Positions 52,628-64,000 of a stretch of DNA of 64,000 nt are shown here, piece by piece. The translations under genes were made by a program, and so were the position numbers. Numbering within the stretch: the first letter of the stretch is position 1; each line of letters starts with the position of its first letter. This stretch comes from Pyronema omphalodes (taxonomy: Eukaryota > Ascomycota > Pezizomycetes > Pezizales > Pyronemataceae): positions 1 to 64,000 of the forward strand of contig JAJJXM010000001.1 of NCBI GenBank assembly GCA_024516155.1, read 5' to 3'. The notes beneath the pieces are model-generated. The model made no database searches. It was not told the DNA's origin and was given only the letters and a program-made list of their open reading frames with translations.

Positions 52628-54997
52628 ATGCCTCTGGAAACGGAGACTATGGCGGAGCTTTGCAAGACCGAAATGGAGGACCCTAGCCCGCCGTCCTTAC
52701 TACAGGTCCACAGAGCAACTTCCTCTACCTCGCCCCCAGCCTCACACACAATGGCCGTACCGCCCTTGGACGTACCTATGAATGACGTGTTGGAATCACG
52801 CACACCCTCACCCGAAATATCTATTAAACCTCCGCACTCCCCGTTGTCACCCTCTTCGCGCGAAACAACCCAAGGTGCCGCTTCAACTTCACCCCCCGCT
52901 TCCGAGGCCGCCCCTTTCGCGACCAGTACCTCCACTTACTCCGCTCCCGCAACTTCCGTTGCAACCACCGCCGCTATGCCGCCTCTCGCTCCGGCACCAT
53001 CTACACCCAAAAAAGACGCGGGACCTCCGATGAAGAAAGTTTTGGAGAGAAACCAAGCCTGTTTAAGTTGTCGCCAGCGCAAAAGGAAATGCGATGTGAG
53101 TGTTACTCCCCGACCCAAACTCTAACCCGCGTATACATCCCCCCTCTTCCCCCCGCTTCTCCTGAACGCGTCCCTATGACATCAGATGTATCATGTGCAT
53201 CCTTTACTAACCTTTCGCGATGATGTAGGGAATGAAGCCTAGCTGTGGGGCTTGCCAAAGACTCGAGAGACCCTGTCACTACTCCCCCGGAAACATCACC
53301 AAGATTCACGCCAGTAGTCGTAAACGAGGATCAAGAAATTCTTCCCCGAAATCTCCAGCCAGGGCTACTTCGCATTCCTACCCACCTGCTCCTAAGCTCT
53401 CGGTTCCGAACCATCATGCTTCCAGCCCAGTGCCTCCTAGCACCACATTCACCGCTGTCAATGTTGAGACACATCCCTCACCAGCGCAGGGAACTGTACG
53501 GATGGCAACTAGCTACACCAACGGCAATACACCCTCTAACCAGCGCAAGCGCTCCTTCTCAGTGATGGAACAGGTGCCTGAGATCGCTTCCCGCAATAAC
53601 GATGAAGGGAGTCGCGTTGCACTCTTTGCATCACAATTCTTACAAGCCGCTGCATACTCTGGTGTTCAGCTGACCAAAATCTCCGACGTGGAAATGTCCG
53701 ATGCCGCTTCCCAGGCAGACATGGTGGAGCTATCGGAGAATGGGCTTCCCAACGCGAAGCTTATGCATGAGCTATTCACGCTATTTTTTGACAAATGGCA
53801 CTCTATTCTGCCATGTCTCTACAAAAAGAAAGTCATGACAGATATCAAACCTGGAAGGCCACTAGACCGTCCAAACACCCTCACCTACGCCATCTTGGCA
53901 TTTGCCGGAAAAGTACATCCTGATCCGAGTGTTAAGGCCACTTCAAATTATTGGGCCGCTCTGGGACGAAAACACTTTGATTACTGTGTTAGAGAAGCAC
54001 AGTTTTCTATGGAAACTGTTCAGGGTGGTATTTATCTTTGCTTGCGCATGTTTGGTTGCGCGGAAATGAGCGAGATGTGGATGTTTCTTGGATCGGTCTG
54101 GAGAATGTGTCTTCCAATGGGATTCCACCAAATCGACGGCAACCAGAATTCATACAACCCCATATTCAGCCCTGAGCCTCGAAACGAGTTGGAACTTGAA
54201 GAACGCCGAAGAACTGTTTGGGCTATCTACATCCTCGACCGATTAACCAGCATTTTCGTGCCATGGACAATGTCAGTAGTTGATAGCGAATTCTGCGTCA
54301 ACTTTCCTGTTTCGGAAGAGGCATTTCAAAATGGTTCAATGGCAGTAAGTGACTTTGAATACCCCTTGCTTTTCGGAACTAACCAAATCTGCAGAATATT
54401 GAAACCATGGTTGTCGACCCCTTCCCTACCAGTGTAGATGCCTTGCAACCCGCAACCGGAGCAACAACTCGTGATGCCTATCAACATATTTGCAAACTCG
54501 CTTTCCTTCTTGGGCGTATTCACACTTTCCAACGGTCTTCCAAACCCACGGAAACTTTCGAAGACCTAGAACAAACTTTATCACAGTTTATGTACGCCCT
54601 TCCGAAGAGTTGTCGGTCCTTCTCCGAAGTCAGCTCGGCTCAAATGTCAACTGTATTGCTATTGAACACGACTATGTATGCATGCAGCATCAAGCTTCGT
54701 TCTTCAGATCCGGATTGTGTCGACAAGAATCTGAAGAATGTCAACAATATTTTGAAGCTTTGGACAGATCTTTCGTCTCAGATTTCTAGAGATGATGATC
54801 ATGTCCTCGGAAACCCGCTTCTAGGTCCTACTCAGTTGCTTGCTGCAAAAATTCTTTGCGCCCAGAAACCAGTCGTTTCCAAGTTGGGGTTGTTTGAAGC
54901 TAGCTTTCAACGCCTAGGGGAATATTGGCCCCAACTTGCTGCGGTTATAGGTGCTGTGGTTAAAGAGGATTTGGAAAGAGCTCAGAGGGAAGCGTAG
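52628..54997 (+). CDS. Zn2Cys6 fungal transcription factor, three exons
   Basis: The exons are 52628-53095, 53229-54344 and 54395-54997, giving 728 residues. Intron 1 (133 bp) starts GTGAGT and ends TAG, with a branch-like ACTAAC near 53206. Intron 2 (50 bp) starts GTAAGT and ends CAG, with AACTAACC before it. Residues 1-140 are Pro/Ser/Thr-rich. The Zn2Cys6 cluster has Cys145, 148, 155, 162, 165 and 172 (CX2CX6CX6CX2CX6C), with intron 1 falling after Asp156. A Ser/Pro linker follows. The fungal-specific middle region (about 335-505) carries YAILAFAGK, a Trp/Met-rich helix (MWMFLGSVWRMC) and EERRRTVWAIYILDR. It is a nuclear DNA-binding regulator. The target genes are unknown, and no metabolic cluster neighbours it. 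The start is the first ATG after the leader. Confidence 0.9.
53096..53228 (+). other. Intron 1 of the Zn2Cys6 gene
   Basis: GTGAGT...TAG, 133 bp, phase 0. It sits between the third and fourth zinc-binding Cys. Without its removal the frame ends ten codons later (53121-53125). Confidence 0.85.
54345..54394 (+). other. Intron 2 of the Zn2Cys6 gene
   Basis: GTAAGT...CTGCAG, 50 bp, phase 0, with ACTAAC 18 bases before the acceptor. The unspliced frame would stop at 54437. Confidence 0.85.
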
Positions 54998-55800
54998 CAC
55001 CCCTTTGTGGCAGAGACATCTACTCGGCCGTACTTTTAGAGTATTTTATTCCTTTCTTTTTGGGAGGGAGAAGGGGCGATACGAGAAAAGGTTGGGTTAG
55101 TCGTAATAAGTGCCAGGGTTTTGACTGTTTTTTTTTCTTACCAATCCAGATTTCTGCCTTTTTTTTTTTTTTTTTTTTGTTTTTGTTTTTGTTGGTCTCT
55201 TTTTTTTGGAGTGAATGGGGGGTTGCTTGATTCCTTAAACAGTTCTGTATCTTTTGTTTTACTGCGTTTATTATTTCACGGATAGGGACAACTAAGGTGT
55301 TTAACTGTTTGGTTGGTTGGTTTGGTCTTGTTCTTTTTTTTTTTTTTTTTTTTTTTTTTACGGTTTTTCTTTTTCTCCTCAACATACTCCTCTTACTACT
55401 TACTACCTACTACCTACATACTACCCTTTACTTTTTCTTTGTTCGACCTGTTACTTATATCTTTCTTCTTACCCTTCTTTCTCTTTTTTTATTCTAAAGT
55501 TTGCTTCATTATGTTTTAGGGATTTGATTGTTGTGTTGGGTTTTATTGGCTTGTTTTTTGTTTTGCTTTATTGGAACCGGCTGGGCTTATTTATTTGTGT
55601 TTTATTTTGTTTCGTCTTTATGCTGGAAAGAATCCCTGTTCTGTTATTCCTAATGGCAGTTTGAGAAATGGCTTACTTTAGCTAGTATTGGTTAGTGGTG
55701 GCTATAGTGGTGTTGGTGGTGGAGGTGGTGGTCTTTTATTTGCTTGGCGCCAGGTGTGCCTGCTATTTATATGCAGTTAATGTTATGTTACTCCTCTTTT

Positions 55801-55833
<33 letters not shown>

Positions 55834-56189
55834 ACAACTTTTTCTTTCTCATGGGATTGGTGTTTTGTGTCTTTTCTTTTCTTTTTTTCCTCTCTTTTTG
55901 TAGGAGTTAAATGAGTTTTTTTGTTTTTTTGTTTCTTGTTTCTATTTTTCTTTTTCTTTCTTCTTTCTCTTCTTCTTTTTCTACTTTTATATTATTTTAC
56001 TTTTTTTCATGTGTGAGTTTTTTTTTTCTTTTTAAAACCTTGTTTAAGGTTCTTTGTGGATTTATAGCAGATATGATTTTATTACTGGATACGGGATACG
56101 GATGTGTGAAAAGAAATGTATACCCCCTTGGTGTCTTTGGGTTTTCTCTCTCTTTCTCTTTTTCTTTCTCCATCTATTTTTTCTGCTTC
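54998..56189. other. Downstream T-rich region
   Basis: There is no convincing gene. The plus strand is strongly T-rich, with runs at 55158-55178, 55334-55358 and 55797-55840. Frames over it encode Phe/Leu/Ser repeats and look like artefacts. The 3' end of the regulator transcript probably falls in the first few hundred bases. Confidence 0.45.
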
Positions 56190-56815
56190 TGATTTTGCTT
56201 CTGATTCTGATTATGGTTCTGATTCTGATTCTGATTCTGATTCTGATTCTGATTCTGATTCTGATTCTGATTCTGATTCTGATTCTGATTCTGATTCTGA
56301 TTCTGATTCTGATTCTGATTCTGATTCTGATTCTGATTCTGATTCTGATTGTGATTCTGATTCTGATTCTGATTCTGCTTCTGATTCTGATTCTGATTCT
56401 GATTTTGATTCTGATTCTGATTCTGATTCTGATTCTGATTCTGATTCTGATTCTGATTCTGATTCTGATTCTGATTCTGATTCTGATTCTGATTTGATTC
56501 TGATTCTGATTCTGATTCTGATTCTGATTCTGATTCTGATTCTGATTCTGATTCTGATTCTGATTCTGATTCTGATTCTGATTCTGATTCTGATTCTGAT
56601 TCTGATTCTGATTCTGATTCTGATTCTGATTCTGATTCTGATTCTGATTCTGATTCTGATTCTGATTCTGATTCTGATTCTGATTCTGATTCTGATTCTG
56701 ATTCTGATTCTGATTCTGATTCTGATTCTGATTCTGATTCTGATTCTGATTCTGATTCTGATTCTGATTCTGATTCTGATTCTGATTCTGATTCTGATTC
56801 TGATTCTGATTCTTA
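56190..56815. repeat. TCTGAT hexamer array
   Basis: About 100 copies of a 6-bp unit spanning ~620 bp. The first half has scattered single-base variants. A unit of five bases near 56490 shifts the phase. After it the array is nearly perfect to 56810. All six-frame ORFs over it (Ser-Asp, Ile-Leu, Asn-Gln, Arg-Ile and Ser-Glu repeats) come from the array. Confidence 0.97.
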
Positions 56816-57518
56816 CTCTGAATTGATTCGTTTCTTGTTTTGATGAAATAGTTACTGAAGACTTGCATTGGATTGGCATGCAGGGTTTGGTTGATATATT
56901 ATACGAAAGGATTGGATTGGATTGGATAGGATTGATTTGGTTTGGATTGGATTGGATATAGGTTAATGTTATATTTCCTCTTTTCCTCTTTCCTCTTTTC
57001 TTCTTTTCCTCTTTTCATCTTTGCTTCCATCCTTTGTTGTTTCTGTAACCCTCTCTGGCTTAGGGAAGTATCGTGGAGCGCTGTGTCGCACTGTGGGAAC
57101 AGGAACTATCAACCAGCAACTATCAACTATCAACTATCAACCGAGAATAGGGCAGGAATAGGAACAAGGTGAGAAAGGCAAGGATTCAAAAGATGGAAGA
57201 GGGGGATAAATACACAACTCAAAGTCGGCTTCGTTTCCGTATGTTATTACAGTTTAGTTACATAAAGGATTTTATTTTCCTATTTTTTGTTTTATTTATG
57301 GGGGTTTTATATTTTTTTTATGGGGTTTTATATTTGTTTTTATGGGAGGGGGTGGTTTAACATAATGTACTGGGATGATATGATATGGATTATATGGGTA
57401 ATGTAATATTAATGGTGAAAGTGTTGGAAAGCTTTTATTTTTGTGGGGTTGGGGGATTAAGGATTGATGAAGATTGTTCACGACTTTGGATTTCTATTTA
57501 TTTATTTATTTTTTTCGA

Positions 57519-57540
57519 GGGGGGGGGGGGGGGGGGGGGG
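57519..57540. repeat. Poly-G tract
   Basis: Twenty-two G, a homopolymer. Confidence 0.9.
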
Positions 57541-59784
57541 CGAGGGAGAGAAACGTATGAAAGTTGAAAGTTATTTAGATGATTGATTGAATTGGATTGC
57601 AGGGTTTTAATGTAATGATGAAAGAAATAAATAATTGGCTAATACCTGCTTACATACATAAGTCATGGGCATTTCTTGTGTCTTTTTTGTTTTCTTTTTG
57701 GTGTCTGGGTTTTGTGGTTTGTGGTTTGTGGTTTATTTGAAATCAGCAATGGACACCTGAATTATTTTGATTTGATGATCAATTTGTTAAAGAGGAGAGA
57801 TTGATTATTGGAGATTATTGATGATAGATAAGGCCTATGTAACTTTTAGTACAGCTGCAGTTTCATCATCGACTAGCAAGGGATCAAAGGTTGTAGGATA
57901 ATGGTTGACACGGCGTAAGGGATAGGTTTACTTATTACTTCTGTTGATTACTGCTTTTAATGCTAAATGTGATATGCCTGGTACTGTAATGATCTTCTTG
58001 AGTACTCTTGATCTTCCTCCTCTTCTTTCTCTGAATGTATTCCGTAATCTGTAAACAACATCGGCAACATTAGCAACAGAAATAATACTGTCACAATCCC
58101 ACATCGGATCGTTTCCCTCGCCCCTTCTTCACGGTTTACTAATTTCTGTCTATCCTAGAATTGATATATCAAATGTAAAACGAAAGCTGGGAATCTTAAG
58201 ATGTAGACAGGATACATACCGAGTATAGCATGTAGGATACCTACCTATGATAGTTAGCTTCTTGACTTTCTGTAGGCTTGAGATGATGGTACAGATGATG
58301 GGAAAAGTGATAGATCTGATGGTAGAGCTGAGAATAATAATGTGTTACATACCAATTAATCAGTCAATCGAAATTATGCACAGGAATCATAATCAATCTA
58401 TCGCAAAATTCTGTATATTCGTAGCCGCAGATTCCGGATCCGGATCCGGATCCGTAGATGATAGATGAACTTATACGCTTACAAGCTTAACATTCATATC
58501 GTCTTCGTTATTCTGGCTCTCTGTCTAACTAAGAGTCATAATAAAGAGACATAACGTGCCTCGCGAGTCACTGTGGGGTTAAGTTTGAGGATAACTTGAT
58601 AAGTGTAAGGATGAGTGAAAGGAAGTATAAGACAAATATAGGTTTGGTGTATGTGTTTTGTTGAACGACGTAGCTGAGAGAGAGAAAAGGTGGAGGTGGA
58701 TAACCTGAGAACCTGAATGAATTGATTGATTGAAGATCTAAGAGAGCTACAGGAGCAAGTACAAAGAGGCTATGCATGTTATTCATGCTATATCCATCTC
58801 TACCTCAGGTGACGTGGTTATCCAAGCACCTTTCAACATATTTTAACTGCGGGAGTTTGAAGGTCGTGGTATATGAAAACTATCGTGTACAGGTCTTTAG
58901 TATATGACATTTAGGTATCGGGTATCTGGCATCTGGCAGCAGGAAATACTAGTGTAAAAAGCCAACGAAAAAACAGACACATCATATAAACAAAGGTTCC
59001 TGTGAACGCACATTTACACAAGGACCTTGGCTATGGATTCATAAGCATGTGAACTTTAAACCTAGATGCGCCACTTTTTTTTTCCTAAACACACCTGGCT
59101 TGATTATTAGATTGTTTGATCTCTAAGACTCCGCTCTGGGCTGGATTGATTGCTTGCTTGTTTACTTTCTTGCTTGATTACTCCTTCGACACCCGCTGTA
59201 TCCGCAGTAAATCATCTACCACCAGATACATACCGACCTGCGCCCTCAAGTGTCGATCCCTAATCATTTTCTTCCACATATATATACAGAAACCTCCAAA
59301 AGTCGAGTTCATAGATGTAGCCAGTACACACGCTCAGGCTGCAGCTCACTAAGCTTTGTATATATATGCCATACGATATCCATCATTTGATTAAGCGAGT
59401 ATGACATCTTGGGAATTTTGGCACATACATTTTTTCATGATGAGAGATAAAACCAGACTCCAGCTGGCTATCATATGGTTGTCAAATCCCCACCATTTAT
59501 TCTTCAAAAATCATCCGGAGTGATACATCTATGTTTTCTCGAATATTGCTTTATCCGTATTCTATGGGATACGCCGTCCTCGTCCCAGCTTGGGAAACCT
59601 TCAGAGTATGGTGCCATACATTCATATAAGCAACTCACAATCCCACGAATAATCATAAGCGCAGGTACCATAAAACCTTATGATGTCGATGAAATACTTG
59701 CGAAACTTAACATTAAGTAGCTCCAACCCCGAACCGCGATATAGAGGCTTCTCAAAAGGTCCCCCTGTGGTTTTATGTGTGTGT

Positions 59785-59803
59785 GGGGGGGGGGGGGGGG
59801 GGG
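59785..59803. repeat. Poly-G tract
   Basis: About nineteen G after a GTGTGTG stretch. Confidence 0.85.
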
Positions 59804-62800
59804 GTTAACTTCCCCCAAAAAGGCCCTAAGCCCTACGCACGTCGCGCGATGTCGATCATTTCATGCGTTCCAGGATGCTTCATTCGGGACCCAGTAAGTT
59901 TAACCCCGTTAACCCAATCCACCAATCCACCACCCCAGATCTTCGGTTCGGCTAAGGAACTAGGAAGCTTATGAAGCTTAGGGAGGAACCTGCATTTTAG
60001 ATGCAGATTTTGATTAGTTTAGGTAACTATGCACCATACAACTAACTTTGGTTCCTGTTCCTATGGATGTACATTCTGCATGCCCCATGCAGCGTTCTGC
60101 AGGAATATATTAACAAAGTTCATTACAAACTACTGTGGAGGAGATTGAAATTTTTTTTCTGTATGTAGCACCGATCGGGCTGGTAAAGCTTGATTGTGAA
60201 GGCGGTGTTCTAGTGCCAGGGGAGATGTTACGGTACTTGGCAGAGGAATGTTACATACAGGCACTATCGACTTATGAATGATACAGCCGGTGGGTGGAAT
60301 TGATTGGGGAAATATTATATGGAAACTTTAGAGGTGGATATGAGCACTGCAAACTGAGATGAGTGTGATAGAGGATTGAAGGAACAGGAACTATACAGGA
60401 TCGCCGACAAAATAATTGAAACTCAAAATTAAACAAAGCAGGCATCTCTATCGGGAGGGAGATCTTTTAGATTGACCGATAATGTTGTCTCAATCTCATC
60501 GGCATTGATTTTTGAAACAACAGTATGTACAACATATATCGCCGCTTCAAAACCGGTTTTCGAAAGCGGCGGCCATCCACCCAACTCCCAAGAGTCAATG
60601 ACCTGGTTCATTTTTTTTTTAGCTTCCCTGCATCTCTTTCCAAGATTCAACGTCATCGTTCATCATCCCGCAATATTCAGACCATCAGCCCTATGCCCGG
60701 CCAAGCTCGCTAATCTTGTAATTTGTGGTGGACCGTGGTCTTGAGCATGCACCCGCACCAGAAACTTCCGATGATCGAATTAGTTACCGTTTCTAGCTTC
60801 CGCAGGTACAGGAGTTCCACAAACCAATTTACGTAAAAAGTTGCGATTTCAACGGTCTGTCGTGTGCCGATTGGATAGCCTTATATAGTCCGGACATCTG
60901 TGCGGCTTTTTCTTAATGCATGTTTTGTAGATGCGTTCTAGACCTTGGCGGGGTTTATACCTCAATCCTGCATACATACGTGGTGTGGGTTTTTATTCCG
61001 GGTAATTCTCCCCAGCGTTGTGAAGAGAATGAGGTTTATCTCGAGATACTGATATATACAGATCTCATCACTATTTGCGATGGGTTCAATTGGCTTTATC
61101 GTTGGTTGAGTTGAACTAGCTGACGAAAGAACTAGACTATTCTTCAATCGGGTTATTTAAACCCCTTCCCGGAATGATACAGCATGATAGATATACTTTA
61201 CTATCAAAGAGATAACAATCGACACATAAAAAAATGCTATGCGAAAACTACAGCCTAAATATTCATTAACATGAGACGCCATGACCCATCACCCTTTATC
61301 ACCTCTTTCATCGACCAGCGACCCAGTACCGGGTTTATATTCATCTTTCCCACCCGAACACCCCGAACACTCCGAATACTCCAAATACCTACATTTCTAA
61401 TATCACCAATATCATCGATGTTTATCCTCCATACATTCTTCTATAGAATTCCCCATGCATAGTAAACCTTCCCCAAAATCTAAATTTCAAGGTACCCCTG
61501 TGAGAATCTCAAGCGAGATCACCCGTCGTAATCCGAACCTTCTCCCATCGCATCGGTCTTGAAATTTCTAAGCACACGTAAGAAATCCTATCTGCCCTAT
61601 GCTATTCTTCATGGGTCGTTTTTTATTAATTACATCTCATGTCAATGGACTTCTATGATACTATGGAAGCAATACCTGTGCCCCAAGCACTGGGCCTCAG
61701 CCTTTACTTTTTGCTCCTGACCCCCTAGGTTCTTCAGCTAGCTGCTACAAAAAGGCACGTTGATTGATAGAATGATAAGGTCTAAATCTAAAGACACATA
61801 ACGGAGTGAATATATAGTCTATATATGCTCTAGTAAGCTGTAAGGTGTAACGACCAACTGTAGTAGTATTAGCATCTCAGGATTTTCTAGAGCCCTGTGT
61901 GTATTTACTGTTTGTTTTTCTACCGCAAAGTTTTTTGCCGCAGCTCTTTCCGCCCGATTTCGCAAATTCCATGGCGCTGTATGGCATTGGATAGGAGTAT
62001 TGGAAAGGTAATAAACATAGGATAGCTGAAAAGATTACTAGCGATACTGTCACTTACATTGATGATTGGTATAGAATTATGGGATAATGGATGTTATTTA
62101 TAGCTTCGCTTGTTTTATTGGCCTGGAGAGTATATATCTAAGATGCTGAGATCAGTGATAATTGTAGTGTGCACCGTAGAACTCCTTTTTAGCGTTGTTG
62201 TTGAATGTCAAGTAGTAGGAAGGGCTTTTGGTATTTATTTCTGATGACAGATTTCAGATGCTCGGTTTGAGAAAATGTTTTTATTATCCAATTTTAGGAA
62301 TTAGGAATTTTTGATTTATGAACATCAAATTCCGAATATTATCATTGTATGATGGATTTCGATTGCATAATCACCGATTTATAAACACGCTTCTTTTTTT
62401 TGTTTTGCTCTGATAACGTTACCCTGGCAATATGAGTCTAGAATTCAAGCAAGGCAGATTTGGGGTCGGTGTTGAGTCGTCGCGGATTTAGATCTGAACT
62501 TTGAAAAATATATATCGTGTAGTAAAACCAGAAATACTCCGTAACCTAATTTAATAGCAGTAGTAGAAAAATATATCGAAACAAAGAGTCAATCATGAAT
62601 CATCGATAAACTTTCCTCAACCTTGCTGTAACCCGAAATCCAAATCCCAGCTTGATAGGTTCCGGTGTACAACGAGAAAACTGGGCAAACTAATTTAGAG
62701 TGGGTGAGAAAGACTTATTATAACAAAGTAAATTACATATGAGCAATTCTGAATCCCAAGATCATAAGCCACAACCTTTATGCAATTGATGTAATGTATG

Positions 62801-64000
62801 CGAAAGTCAACTTTCTGTACCAACGACACCAAACCGGGATCCTGTAGCTGATCAGAAGACCCCTGGTGATTGGGGACAGCAACTTTCACTCAGCATCTGA
62901 CAACGCTTACTGAGCACGCGCGATTTCTGTGGAGATATGTATGTAATATGTGCACGAAATTCTCCGCACTTATTTATTCATCATTACATGAAACTATTTC
63001 TGTTTTGGTTAAGCCCCGTTTTCTTATTTTTGACGTTTCTACGCATGTACCGTAGGTTTCGACTCATCTCTATGACGTACAGGTTGTGGAAACACGACAT
63101 GCGAACCACGGCAAGTGTGGAAGGATTGTGTAGGATATTGACACCGCGACATGGATACTGTAACACGGTGACACTTCGTGGGTGGGTGTAGTTGTGATGA
63201 TTCTTTAAATTGGGGTAAAAGCTAAGCGAGCGGTTCGGAGTAGTTACTTTATTGGTTGTGTATAATGGCTGCTATTTTTGATAATTCTGAATGTGATTAT
63301 ATGTATAGATTATGTCAGAGTTGACTCGTGAATGGCTATGACTATTTTGTGAATGAATGACAAATTCATACTGCTGTCGGTCAAGAATATTATCTTCAGG
63401 ATTGGAGGGGAGCAAATGTTTGATGCGTCCACACCGCCGTTGTCATTGAGGCGCGGTGATGCGGGGATGCAGCTTCGCATGCTCTGAGGCTCATTTCCCG
63501 GGAGCTAACACGGGTAGTTTCGTAACGGCGGACAAAGCTCCGTCTCCGTGACCGGGTACGCCGGTATGGGTCCAGTGACGCATCCTCAGGACAGGAATAG
63601 TATTGTGTCGCCGTTGGAACTTTTTCAAGTTATCGTGATGCAGCGAGAAAAGTCACTTGAAACTCTACGAATATTTTCCGGATCTTTAAAATTTAATGGC
63701 ATCAGAATCGTCATTGTTTTAATTTTTCGTAAAGTTCCAACTATGACAAATTGTAGAGACACTAGGGGTTAGATATCTTCTCTTATCTTATCTTATCTGA
63801 TTTATATATTTAAGACATTTTACATATTTTACACTACAGACATAAATTCAAGTACATCACGCTTGTCAGGATGCCCATTCCGAGTAATCCGATGACTGAT
63901 ACGCCTTGCATAAACCCTCTGAATTAGGAAATCATCTAGAAGTTTCTTAGCACGCAAGCTTAAACTACATTATTAGGGGGATTTAGCAACGCAAAAATCA

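Larger units (their letters stand above)
56816..64000. other. Gene-poor region with simple repeats
   Basis: No gene could be supported in about 7 kb. Noted: GGATT units (56908-56955), poly-G runs (57519-57540 and 59785-59803), GGATCC units (58434-58450) and TTATC repeats (63780-63798). A few short frames (59475-59720, 60429-60656 minus, 62695-62889 minus) have protein-like composition but no partner exons or motifs I recognise. Confidence 0.4.

Noticed and set aside
56062..56879. Long ORFs on both strands (Ser-Asp, Ile-Leu, Asn-Gln and Arg-Ile repeats)
   Set aside because: They are translations of the TCTGAT array in different frames.
59475..59720. 81-codon ORF with a plausible C-terminus
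   Set aside because: Ends in ordered sequence (KPYDVDEILAKLNIK), but no partner exon, domain or homologue is recognised. Not enough to call a gene.
60429..60744. Opposing short ORFs on both strands
   Set aside because: Both strands look partly protein-like, and neither has a supported start, splice or family.
62695..62889. Minus-strand 64-codon ORF
   Set aside because: It has a GTG start, is short and has no motif. It could be a relic exon but cannot be supported.
1..64000. tRNA, rRNA and CRISPR features
   Set aside because: I saw no tRNA cloverleaf signature or rRNA sequence. The tandem arrays have no unique spacers, so they are not CRISPR. A tRNA scan was not possible here.

Overview
The window looks like part of a filamentous ascomycete (Pezizomycotina) chromosome. 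The support is a Zn2Cys6 transcription factor with two short fungal-type introns, a small Cys-rich protein of a kind I recall from ascomycetes, and several Ty3/Gypsy chromodomain (chromovirus-type) LTR retrotransposons. I cannot name the species. There are no bacterial operons, CRISPR arrays or rRNA genes.

Layout. (1) Bases 1-31439 are a nested stack of Ty3/Gypsy elements, named A, B, C1, C2 and D here. C1 (minus strand) is the oldest host copy. A (plus) sits about 30 bp from the end of C1's LTR, and its own 5' end lies outside the window. B (plus, 7602-15093, 730-bp LTRs, 5-bp duplication ATATC) is inserted in C1's chromodomain region. D (plus, 17629-31439, 1139-bp LTRs) lies at the truncated upstream end of C1. 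C2 (minus, 17951-24361, about 530-bp LTRs, duplication CTGGT) is inserted inside D's 5' LTR. A, B and C2 have broken pol genes. D has uninterrupted gag and pol frames, but its promoter LTR is split by C2.

(2) Bases 31440-36900 hold decayed material: a GC-rich segment next to D, a decayed Gln/Pro-rich coding region, and the tail of a Ty1/Copia pol. (3) Bases 36889-37956 hold a small unknown gene and a truncated inverted duplicate of its first ~65 codons. (4) Bases 37957-52000 are gene-poor and rich in micro- and minisatellites, with one small Cys-rich gene (44612-44992). (5) Bases 52628-54997 hold a three-exon Zn2Cys6 regulator of 728 residues. (6) Bases 54998-64000 are again low-complexity and gene-poor, with about 620 bp of a TCTGAT hexamer array.

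How the parts work together. In every element with both genes visible, gag and pol overlap in the -1 frame. In B, C2 and D, three distinct elements, the overlap carries the same in-frame slippery heptamer GGGAAAA, a 5-6 nt spacer and a well-formed inverted repeat, which is the layout of a programmed -1 frameshift signal. B also has a third ORF after pol. Its ATG overlaps the pol stop (TAATG), it encodes Cys/His clusters, and its last 34 residues, a strongly hydrophobic helix, are encoded by the 3' LTR itself. That env-position ORF is the least ordinary thing in the window.
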